This document shows positions 9,433-16,445 of a stretch of 64,000 nt of DNA, piece by piece. The notes under the pieces were generated by a model, which saw only the letters and a program-made list of their open reading frames with translations, ran no database searches and was not told the origin of the DNA. The translations under genes and the position numbers were made by a program. The stretch is from Burkholderiales bacterium 8X (GTDB lineage Bacteria > Pseudomonadota > Gammaproteobacteria > Burkholderiales > Burkholderiaceae_C): contig LR732703.1 of assembly GCA_902506565.1 (NCBI GenBank), positions 336,001 through 400,000 of the forward strand, in the 5' to 3' direction. Within the stretch, counting starts at the first letter, position 1; each line of letters begins with the position of its first letter.

Positions 9433-10514
9433 CAGAGCCGCTTGCATTCGAGCAGGCTTTGGCGGCCCGCAAAGTTTTCGTCACCGGCCACACGGGCTTC
9501 ACCGGCGGATGGGCCTGCCTCTGGCTGCGCGCCATCGGCGCCGATGTTGCAGGCTACTCGCTGGCGCCGGAAACATCGCCTTCGCTCTTCGAGGCTGCCG
9601 ACATCGGGGCCGACCTGCACGCCAGCACCATCGGCGACATCTGCGATTTCGATGGACTGTCGGCAGCCATGCGCGCATTCGAGCCGGAAGTCGTGCTACA
9701 TCTAGCGGCGCAGCCGCTGGTGCGGCGCTCGTATCGAGAGCCTGTCCGCACCTTCGAAGTGAATGCGCAGGGCACGGCGCACGTGCTCGAGGCTGCGCGA
9801 CAGACGCCCAGCGTGCGCGGTGTGGTTTGCGTCACCACCGACAAGGTGTATCGCAACAACGAATGGTCATGGCCGTATCGCGAAAACGATCCCTTGGGCG
9901 GCAAGGATCCCTACAGCGCCTCCAAGGCCGCTGCGGAGATGGTGATCCAGAGCTACGTCGCCTCGTTTCCTTCCGAAAAAGGCAAGGGGCCGGCCATCGC
10001 GACCGCGCGAGGCGGGAATATCGTGGGTGGAGGCGACTGGTCGGAAGATCGGCTGATCCCGGACTTCGTGCGCAGCATCGTCCAGGGTGGCAAGCTGACC
10101 TTGCGCTATCCCGAGGCGACGCGGCCCTGGCAACATGTCCTTGCCTTGGTGCATGGCTACCTCATGTTGATGGCAAAGCTGCTCGGTCCCGAGGCGCATG
10201 AGTTCGCGCGTGCATGGAATCTGGGACCGCAGGACATCCGCCATTACCCCGTGAGCGAGGTACTCGAGTTGATGAGCAGCGAGTGGCGGCGTCCCGAACT
10301 CGAGTTCATGGACCAGCCGCTGCCAGAGGCTGGCGCACTTGCGCTCGACAGTACGATCGCGCGCAATCTTCTTGGCTGGCAGCCAGCGTGGGATACGCAG
10401 CAGGTCATCCGAGAAACTGCCGCCTGGTACCGCAACTACTACGCCGCGCCGGACACTGCAAAGGCTTTCACGCTTGAACAGATCAAAGCTTGGCGGAGAG
10501 ACATCGCGGCATGA
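9429..10514 (+). CDS. rfbG: CDP-glucose 4,6-dehydratase
   Basis: 361 aa from a GTG start coupled to rfbC. Extended SDR with VTGHTGFTGGW in the NAD-binding position, the family-specific variant of GxxGxxG, then TTDKVYRNNEW and YSASKAAAEMV with the YxxxK pair, and ATRPWQHVLALVHGYL, all typical of RfbG rather than RfbB. It converts CDP-glucose, made by RfbF at 12.3 kb, to CDP-4-keto-6-deoxyglucose, the precursor of CDP-linked 6-deoxy- and 3,6-dideoxyhexoses. It overlaps both neighbours by 4 bp. Confidence 0.94.
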   Translation: MTEPLAFEQALAARKVFVTGHTGFTGGWACLWLRAIGADVAGYSLAPETSPSLFEAADIGADLHASTIGDICDFDGLSAAMRAFEPEVVLHLAAQPLVRRSYREPVRTFEVNAQGTAHVLEAARQTPSVRGVVCVTTDKVYRNNEWSWPYRENDPLGGKDPYSASKAAAEMVIQSYVASFPSEKGKGPAIATARGGNIVGGGDWSEDRLIPDFVRSIVQGGKLTLRYPEATRPWQHVLALVHGYLMLMAKLLGPEAHEFARAWNLGPQDIRHYPVSEVLELMSSEWRRPELEFMDQPLPEAGALALDSTIARNLLGWQPAWDTQQVIRETAAWYRNYYAAPDTAKAFTLEQIKAWRRDIAA

Positions 10515-11335
10515 TTTTCGTCATCGGCGGTCGCGGCCGGCTCGGGCGCGCGATCAGCGCCTCCTTCCCGCCAGATCAGGTGGTCTCGCTCGATCGCAGC
10601 CTGTACGAGCACTGGTGGCAGCCGGACGCAGTACCGTCGATCGTTAGTTACTTCAAGCGCGCCGCCGCGGGCTCTGTGGTGTGCATCACCGCGGGCGTCC
10701 TCGATCCAGCCCTTCCGGCGGCTGAGCACCATCGCGTCAACGTCGAATTGCCCACACGCGTGATCGAAGCCGTCTGCGCGGCGGGCTTGCGTGTCGTCAC
10801 CTTCGGCACTGTCATGGAGCGGCTGACGCTCCACCCGAACCCCTACATTGCATCCAAGGCATCGCTGGGTCGCTTCGTGGCCGAACGCGCGGCTGCCGGT
10901 GACGCTGTAACTCATTTGCAGGTGCATACGCTCTACGGCGCCGGCGAGCCGGCGCCTTTCATGTTTCTTGGCCAGCTTTGCGCCGCCCTCCGTGAAGATC
11001 GCCCGTTCGAAATGTCGCCCGGCCGCCAGTTGCGCGAGTATCACCATGTGGACGACGACGCGGCGGCTTTGCATGCAGTGCTCGATGAGGGCGTGGTTGG
11101 TGTGCTTACCCTGAGCCATGGCGCGCCTTGCACCTTGCGTGACCTGGCGAACAACGTGTTCGAAACGGCGGGACGGATGGATTTGCTGCGCGTCGGCGCA
11201 CGTTCCGAGCCGCTGGACGACAACTATGCGACGGTGCTGGCGCGCCCCCAGGTGCTGGACCCCATCTCGTTCCGCCCGGCTATCCCGTGCGTTGCTTCTT
11301 ATGTGCAGGCCGTCTTGAGCGGCGCAGCGACATGA
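10511..11335 (+). CDS. NAD(P)-dependent short-chain reductase/epimerase, CDP-sugar pathway
   Basis: 274 aa. The ATG at 10511 overlaps the rfbG stop (ATGA). N-terminal Rossmann motif GGRGRLG at residues 6-12 and a PYIASKAS segment giving a YxxxK pair; the rest is shorter and more divergent than RfbB/RfbG. Position between rfbG and rfbF suggests it acts on CDP-4-keto-6-deoxyglucose, probably as the 4-keto reductase. No rfbH-type 3-dehydrase is in the window, so the product would be a 6-deoxyhexose rather than a 3,6-dideoxyhexose unless rfbH lies elsewhere. Substrate and stereochemistry are inferred from context. Confidence 0.8.
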   Translation: MIFVIGGRGRLGRAISASFPPDQVVSLDRSLYEHWWQPDAVPSIVSYFKRAAAGSVVCITAGVLDPALPAAEHHRVNVELPTRVIEAVCAAGLRVVTFGTVMERLTLHPNPYIASKASLGRFVAERAAAGDAVTHLQVHTLYGAGEPAPFMFLGQLCAALREDRPFEMSPGRQLREYHHVDDDAAALHAVLDEGVVGVLTLSHGAPCTLRDLANNVFETAGRMDLLRVGARSEPLDDNYATVLARPQVLDPISFRPAIPCVASYVQAVLSGAAT

Positions 11336-12315
11336 ACACTGATTCCGACGCGGTGACTGAACGCCGCCCGTTGATCTCCATCGCCATCCCTGTCCTCAAC
11401 GAGGAGGGAAACATTCATGCCTTGTATGCGCGGCTGGTTGCGTTGGCTGATCGAATGGCAGACCGATGCGAACTCGAGTTCGTCTTCACCGACAACCATT
11501 CGAGTGACCAGACTTGGCAGATGCTGACTGAATTGGCCGGCTCCGATCCGCGTGTGCGCGCCATGCGCTTCTCTCGCAACTTCGGTTTCCAGAGTTCGAT
11601 CTTGGCTAATTACCTGCATGCCAAAGGCGATGCCGTGATGCAGATCGATGCCGACTTGCAAGACCCGCCCGAGATGCTGGAGCAGTTCTTTGCGCTGTGG
11701 CAGCAAGGTGCACATGTGGTTTACGGCATCCGTCGAAAGCGTCCGGAGAGTTGGCTCCTGCGGGGTTTCCGCCGTACCGGCTACTGGGTGATCGACAAGG
11801 TGAGCGAGCATCCAATTCCGCGCGATGTCGGCGATTTCAGGCTCGTCGATCGCGCCGTGTTGCGGGCGATCGAGAAAGTGCGCAGCGTGAACCCTTACCT
11901 GCGCGGCATGATTGCCGGCATGGGCTTCAACCAGGTCGGCGTTCCCTACGACCGCAACGCAAGGACGGCCGGCGAGAGCAAGTTCAACGTCATGCGCCTG
12001 TTGCGCCTCGGATTGACAGCTGTGTTCAATCATTCGACGGTGCCGCTTCGCATGGCGTCGTTCGTGGGCGGACTGATGCTGATCGGCAGTGTCTTGGGCG
12101 CTGCGTACTATCTGTTCGTTCGATGGACACAGCCCGATCTACCGCGTGGCTTCGTCAGCATCCAGCTGCTCGTACTCTTCGGCATCGGGTTGAATGCGCT
12201 CCTGCTCGGAATCATCGGCGAGTACATTTTGCGCATCTATCGCATGCTGCGAGCTGACCCGATCGCGACTGTCGAGCGCGTGCTCAACATTCAGCCCGAA
12301 GAACTCAAGCTTTAG
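11332..12315 (+). CDS. GtrB-like family 2 glycosyltransferase (polyprenyl-phosphate acceptor)
   Basis: 327 aa; start at 11332 coupled to the reductase by ATGA. Cytoplasmic GT2 domain first (SIAIPVLNEEGNI, then DADLQDPPEML carrying the DLQDPP motif of the DPM1/ArnC/GtrB group), followed by two C-terminal membrane spans (FVGGLMLIGSVLGAAYYLF and SIQLLVLFGIGLNALLLGI). Family members transfer a sugar from a nucleotide donor to undecaprenyl phosphate on the inner face. A GtrA gene follows 1.5 kb downstream in the same operon. The donor is probably the CDP-sugar made by its neighbours, which is inference. Confidence 0.88.
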   Translation: MNTDSDAVTERRPLISIAIPVLNEEGNIHALYARLVALADRMADRCELEFVFTDNHSSDQTWQMLTELAGSDPRVRAMRFSRNFGFQSSILANYLHAKGDAVMQIDADLQDPPEMLEQFFALWQQGAHVVYGIRRKRPESWLLRGFRRTGYWVIDKVSEHPIPRDVGDFRLVDRAVLRAIEKVRSVNPYLRGMIAGMGFNQVGVPYDRNARTAGESKFNVMRLLRLGLTAVFNHSTVPLRMASFVGGLMLIGSVLGAAYYLFVRWTQPDLPRGFVSIQLLVLFGIGLNALLLGIIGEYILRIYRMLRADPIATVERVLNIQPEELKL

Positions 12316-12333
12316 AACTATGAGCATCAAGTC

Positions 12334-13104
12334 ATGAAAGCAGTCATCCTTGCCGGGGGCCTAGGCACGCGTATCGCTGAGGAGTCCGACACCAAGCCCA
12401 AGCCGATGGTCGAAGTGGGCGGACGCCCCTTGCTGTGGCACATCATGAAGATCTACGCGCACCATGGGGTGAAGGACTTCGTGATCTGCCTGGGCTACAA
12501 GGGCTACGTGATCAAGGAATTCTTCTTCAACTACTACCGTCACATGTCGGACATGCGGATCGACCTGCGCTCAGGCGATACGCAGATCCTCGACAGCCAG
12601 GCGGAAGACTGGCGCATTACGCTGGTGGATACAGGCGCCGAGACCATGACGGGTGGACGCCTGAAGCGTGCTGCCAAATACCTGGACAACGAGACCTTCT
12701 GCCTTACGTATGGCGACGGTCTGTCGAGTGTCGATGTTGGCGCGGAGATTGCGTTCCACCGGCAACACGGCAAGTTGGCGACGGTGCTTGCCGTCCAACC
12801 GCCCGGACGCTTCGGCGTTCTCAACCTCGACGCCACGCAGCAGGTGACGTCGTTCGAGGAGAAGCCCAGCGACGAGATCGGCTGGATCAATGGCGGCTTC
12901 TTCATTCTTGAACCCGGCGCGATCGACTATGTTGCCGACGATGCCACCTCCTGGGAACGTGCGCCGCTCATGAATCTCGCCCGCGACGGCCAATTGAAGG
13001 CTTTCCAGCACCACGGCTTCTGGCAGCCGTGCGACACGCTTCGCGACAAGCGCGAACTCGAAACTCTGTGGAACGCCGCGAAGGCGCCTTGGCGTGCCTG
13101 GTAG
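12334..13104 (+). CDS. rfbF: Glucose-1-phosphate cytidylyltransferase
   Basis: 256 aa. Signature AVILAGGLGTRIAEESDTKPKPMVEVGGRPLLWHIM is the exact RfbF variant of the nucleotidyltransferase motif; also VICLGYKGYVIKEFF, CLTYGDGLSSVD and GWINGGFFILEP. It makes CDP-glucose from glucose-1-phosphate and CTP, feeding RfbG. In many O-antigen clusters rfbF precedes rfbG directly; here the reductase and a GtrB-like gene are inserted and the order is reversed. The 3' end is followed by a strong GC hairpin before the methyltransferase. Confidence 0.96.
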   Translation: MKAVILAGGLGTRIAEESDTKPKPMVEVGGRPLLWHIMKIYAHHGVKDFVICLGYKGYVIKEFFFNYYRHMSDMRIDLRSGDTQILDSQAEDWRITLVDTGAETMTGGRLKRAAKYLDNETFCLTYGDGLSSVDVGAEIAFHRQHGKLATVLAVQPPGRFGVLNLDATQQVTSFEEKPSDEIGWINGGFFILEPGAIDYVADDATSWERAPLMNLARDGQLKAFQHHGFWQPCDTLRDKRELETLWNAAKAPWRAW

Positions 13105-13107
13105 CAG

Positions 13108-13135
13108 GCCCGGGCAAGAGCCGGGGCGCCCGGGC
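13108..13135 (+). other. GC hairpin / repeated palindrome between rfbF and methyltransferase
   Basis: The palindromic octamer GCCCGGGC occurs at 13108-13115 and again at 13128-13135, 20 bp apart. In RNA the two copies can pair into an 8-bp GC stem with a 12-nt loop. No T-run follows, so it is not a normal terminator. It could stabilise the rfbF message or dampen read-through into the distal genes. Confidence 0.5.
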
Positions 13136-13153
13136 TCGCCGCCGGAAGCCGGC

Positions 13154-13855
13154 GTGCAACCGGGTGACAAGATCGATTTCGACGACTACTCCGCGAACTA
13201 CGACGAACTGCTGCGAGAAAGCACCAAGCTTTATGCGGACGATTCGGAGTATTTCGCCAAGTACAAGGTGGATCTGATCCGTGGCGCGGCTGCAGCTTCG
13301 GGCTTGCCCGTGCGGCGTGTCCTCGAATACGGATGCGGTACCGGTCGAAACATCAGCTATCTGCAAGAAGCCTTTCCCGACGCAGAAGTCGTTGGCACCG
13401 ATGTATCGGCAGAGAGTCTTCGTATTGCGCGACTTGACCACCCTGCGCAGCGCTTCGAAGTCGAGGAAGATGGCCTGGACCTGGGCCGATTCGACTTGAT
13501 CTTCGTGGCAAGCGTGTTCCACCACATCCCGCCGGCGGTACGTGCCGAGGTCATGGCCACCCTGGCGCGGCGCCTTGAACCCAATGGGTCGATCGATGTG
13601 TTCGAACACAACCCCTACAACCCCGTCACTCAACGCATCGTCAGCACCTGCCCCTTCGATGCGGATGCCATCCTGCTGAAGCCGGCCGAGTTGCGGGGCC
13701 TGTGCGCAGGCGCGGGTCTCGCGCAACTGCGGCAGACGTACTGCCTGTTCGTACCGCCACGACTCAAGTGGTTCCTGCCGATGGAACGTTTCCTGGGATG
13801 GCTTCCGCTCGGCGGCCAGTATTGGGTCAGTGCTCGCGCCGGTCGGCCGGCATGA
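13154..13855 (+). CDS. Class I SAM-dependent methyltransferase
   Basis: About 233 aa from a GTG at 13154, chosen because GGAAG lies five bases upstream and the protein then begins near the family-like KIDFDDYSANYDELL. A GTG at 13094 would add 20 Pro/Gly-rich residues read through the GC hairpin and overlap rfbF. Motif I is VLEYGCGTGRNISYL, followed by GTDVSAES and the post-motif FVASVFHHIPP, a standard methyltransferase-11/12 pattern. The substrate is unknown. Its place between rfbF and gtrA suggests methylation of the CDP-linked 6-deoxyhexose or the lipid-linked sugar. The stop overlaps gtrA as ATGA. Confidence 0.85.
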   Translation: MQPGDKIDFDDYSANYDELLRESTKLYADDSEYFAKYKVDLIRGAAAASGLPVRRVLEYGCGTGRNISYLQEAFPDAEVVGTDVSAESLRIARLDHPAQRFEVEEDGLDLGRFDLIFVASVFHHIPPAVRAEVMATLARRLEPNGSIDVFEHNPYNPVTQRIVSTCPFDADAILLKPAELRGLCAGAGLAQLRQTYCLFVPPRLKWFLPMERFLGWLPLGGQYWVSARAGRPA

Positions 13856-14241
13856 TGCAGTTATTGCGGTATGGACTCGTCGGAGTCCTGAACACGGGCC
13901 TCGGCTATGCGGTGATCTTCCTGTCCATGGGCGTGCTGGATTGGCGTCCCGTGCCCAGCAACATCGCCGGTTATGCCGTCGGCCTGATCGTCTCGTTTCT
14001 GCTCAACAAGAATTTCACCTTCAGAAGTCGCGGTCCGGCCCGCGGCGAATTGAAGCGCTTTCTCCTGATCTTCGGCCTGGCCTATCTTGCCAACCTTGGT
14101 GTGCTGGTGCTGTTGGTGAACGTCATGGATGTGCCGGCTGGATGGGCGCAGGTGGTGGCGGGGGTCGTCTACTTCGCCCTGTCCTTCGTGCTGAACAAGT
14201 TCTACGTGTTTGCCGATCGTGCGCAGGCGGGACATGTCTAG
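13852..14241 (+). CDS. GtrA family membrane protein (lipid-linked sugar flippase)
   Basis: 129 aa, start MMQLLRYGLVGVLNTGLGY at 13852 overlapping the methyltransferase stop. Four predicted membrane helices and the GtrA hallmark segments FLLNKNFTFRS after helix 2 and FVLNKFYVF at the end. GtrA proteins are thought to flip undecaprenyl-phosphate-linked monosaccharides to the periplasm in serotype-conversion systems. The operon supplies the expected partners: a GtrB-like transferase upstream and a large polytopic transferase overlapping it downstream by 8 bp. Confidence 0.9.
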   Translation: MMQLLRYGLVGVLNTGLGYAVIFLSMGVLDWRPVPSNIAGYAVGLIVSFLLNKNFTFRSRGPARGELKRFLLIFGLAYLANLGVLVLLVNVMDVPAGWAQVVAGVVYFALSFVLNKFYVFADRAQAGHV

Positions 14242-16429
14242 TGCTGACCTGACGCACTCTTCGGCAAAGAGGGCGCGGTTCACGAGCGGCATGTTGCTGC
14301 CGCCGTTGGTCGTGGTGATCCTGCTCTGGTTGCCTTTCGGCTTCGCCATGACCGGATTGATCGAAGAGTGGGATTTGCTCGGCCTCTTTGCCGTCCATGG
14401 CACCTTTTTCTATACCCACCTCGATGGACCGCTCGCGCCCCATGCGCTGCGTCCGTTGATGCCGTTCAGCTTTGCACTCGCCCATACGCTCTCGCCTGAC
14501 TCGTTTGTCGGGTGGCATGTGCTGACCATGGCAGCGCTGGTTTTGAAAGGCGTGGCGATGAGCTGGCTGGCCTGGCGCGCGACCGGTTCGCGCGCCGCCG
14601 GTGTTCTGGCAGGCGTGTTGACCCTGCTGTACCCGGCGGACACCATGCAGCTGTCGTTTCGCAGCATCCACATCAACGTGTCCGGGGCAGTCGCTCTTTG
14701 CGCATCGGTCGTCGCGCTCCATGCTTTCGACTCGGCGAGACGCGCGGCGTCCATTGCTTTGGGGCTGGCTGCTGCCGGCCTGTTCTTGAGCGCCGGGCTG
14801 ATGTACGAAGCTTCGTTCACGCTGCTCGCGATGCCGCTGGCTGTGCTTTTCGTCCGGCACGGCCTGCCGCGTGGCTGGACGGCGAAGCAGTGGGTCGTCG
14901 CCGGGCTGTGGCTCGCTGCTCCGCTGGTATACGGCGCCTACGCACTGTGGATCAGCGCTCGCATCTCAAGTTACCAAGGCGCTGTCACCGGTCAGGGTTC
15001 AGCCCTGCGTTATGCGCTTTCTATTTGGCCTGATCTCTTCAACATCGGGGCCGTTCGCGCACTCGCTGGCGGCTGGCTCGACGCAGCGAGGATGACGGCG
15101 CGAACTTTCGCAAGTCATGTCTACCTGGGTGCCGCAGCGCTTGGCTTGATCGCCGTCTGCTTGGTGGCGCTAGGGCGCGGCCGTGCAGACCCCTTGGCCG
15201 CGGATGCAGCGCCCAGGTCTTCGACCGGCATGCTGCTCAAATTGCTCTTCGTCGGGCTGGTCTCGATGCTGATGGGCTACTTGCCGTACATCACGTCCGC
15301 GGTGCACATGGCCATCAGCCAACGTACCTACCTATGGGCCACTCCAGGTGCGGCACTCGCCTGGGTGTCGATTCTTCTCTTGCTTGCACGCATCGCCCAG
15401 CCGTTGGGGGCAGCCGCGGCAGCCGTACTCATCATCATCGGGCTGGGCGCTCAGTTGTTCCAGTTTCATCACTACGTCGAGTTGTCGGAAAGGCAGCGTA
15501 GCCTGCTTCGCGCCATCGTCGAGAACGTCGATGGCAGTGCGCCAGACAAGAAGGTCCTGGTGCTGGACGGCACTTCGCAGATGGGACATACCTGGATGTT
15601 CCATGAGGAGGAGTTGCGCTTCATGCTGAGCTATCTCTTCGGGCGTGCAATGGGTTCGGCCGAAGTCTGTCGTTTGCCCAGCATGGAATGGCAACGTCGC
15701 GACAGCTTCGGGCGCCCAGGTCGTTGCAGCGAGGATCCGCAAGGTTGGGCTTTCACCTCGGCTCTGGCGGCGGGAGGACCGGGAACGGCTGTCGTGGAAC
15801 CGAAGCGGCCGATCCGGCACGCAGGCGCACAACTGGTTCTGGCGCCCATCGCGGCGAACGGTTCCCCAGTGCTGCAGCCAGGCCTGGAAGCCCACCGCGA
15901 GCGGTTGCGCCATGGGCAGGACACGCTTGCGCGACGCTACCGGGCCGTACTCTCGAATCCGACACGCGGCTGGATCGCTCCCATGTTCAAGGACCAGTTT
16001 CCTTCGGACAGCTTTCGCTTCGACTTCGGCGACTGGTGGAGCCTGGAGGTCGTACCCCATGGGTCGGGATGGCGCGAAGCCGAGTGGACCGGCAAGGGCC
16101 TGCGGCATGCGTCCAGATCGTGGGTCACCAGCGATAGTGCGTCGTTGTACGTGCCGCTCAAGCCCGCCGAAGGTCCCTATGTACTCAAGGGTTGGTTCTA
16201 CACATTTGCGAACGGCGCGGTGCGCGAGGCCATGCGGGCGCATGTCAACGGGCGTGCCCTCGCGCTCGGCTGGACACCTGACGGCCATTTTGCAGCGATC
16301 GTGCCTCCCGGCGTGCTGACGGCAGGACGCAACGAGCTGGTGCTCAGCGCTCCGACCGACCCTGCCTATTTCGGACTCTCCGCCAGTATCGATTGGGTTT
16401 CGCTCGAACCACTTTCGACCTCACCCTGA
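14234..16429 (+). CDS. Large polytopic glycosyltransferase-like protein (GT-C type), paralogue A
   Basis: 731 aa from 14234. Roughly residues 20-430 are multi-spanning membrane helices; the first extracytoplasmic loop carries GLIEEWDLLG (acidic residues 44, 45, 47), where GT-C enzymes keep their catalytic acid. A long soluble C-terminal part follows with an EVCRLP...GRC cysteine pair and a tryptophan-rich beta-sandwich-like module starting near FDFGDWWSLEV and GSGWREAEWTG. No named family recognised. Overlap with gtrA and the GtrB-like gene upstream suggest it is the acceptor-specific Gtr transferase using a flipped Und-P-sugar. A clear paralogue lies at 21-23 kb on the other strand. Confidence 0.75.
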   Translation: MSSADLTHSSAKRARFTSGMLLPPLVVVILLWLPFGFAMTGLIEEWDLLGLFAVHGTFFYTHLDGPLAPHALRPLMPFSFALAHTLSPDSFVGWHVLTMAALVLKGVAMSWLAWRATGSRAAGVLAGVLTLLYPADTMQLSFRSIHINVSGAVALCASVVALHAFDSARRAASIALGLAAAGLFLSAGLMYEASFTLLAMPLAVLFVRHGLPRGWTAKQWVVAGLWLAAPLVYGAYALWISARISSYQGAVTGQGSALRYALSIWPDLFNIGAVRALAGGWLDAARMTARTFASHVYLGAAALGLIAVCLVALGRGRADPLAADAAPRSSTGMLLKLLFVGLVSMLMGYLPYITSAVHMAISQRTYLWATPGAALAWVSILLLLARIAQPLGAAAAAVLIIIGLGAQLFQFHHYVELSERQRSLLRAIVENVDGSAPDKKVLVLDGTSQMGHTWMFHEEELRFMLSYLFGRAMGSAEVCRLPSMEWQRRDSFGRPGRCSEDPQGWAFTSALAAGGPGTAVVEPKRPIRHAGAQLVLAPIAANGSPVLQPGLEAHRERLRHGQDTLARRYRAVLSNPTRGWIAPMFKDQFPSDSFRFDFGDWWSLEVVPHGSGWREAEWTGKGLRHASRSWVTSDSASLYVPLKPAEGPYVLKGWFYTFANGAVREAMRAHVNGRALALGWTPDGHFAAIVPPGVLTAGRNELVLSAPTDPAYFGLSASIDWVSLEPLSTSP

Positions 16430-16445
16430 CTTCAGCGATCTACGC

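Noticed and set aside
13094..13153. 20-residue N-terminal extension of the methyltransferase from a GTG at 13094
   Set aside because: It would be a Pro/Gly-rich stretch read through a GC hairpin; the GTG at 13154 has a better-placed GGAAG. The longer start cannot be fully excluded.
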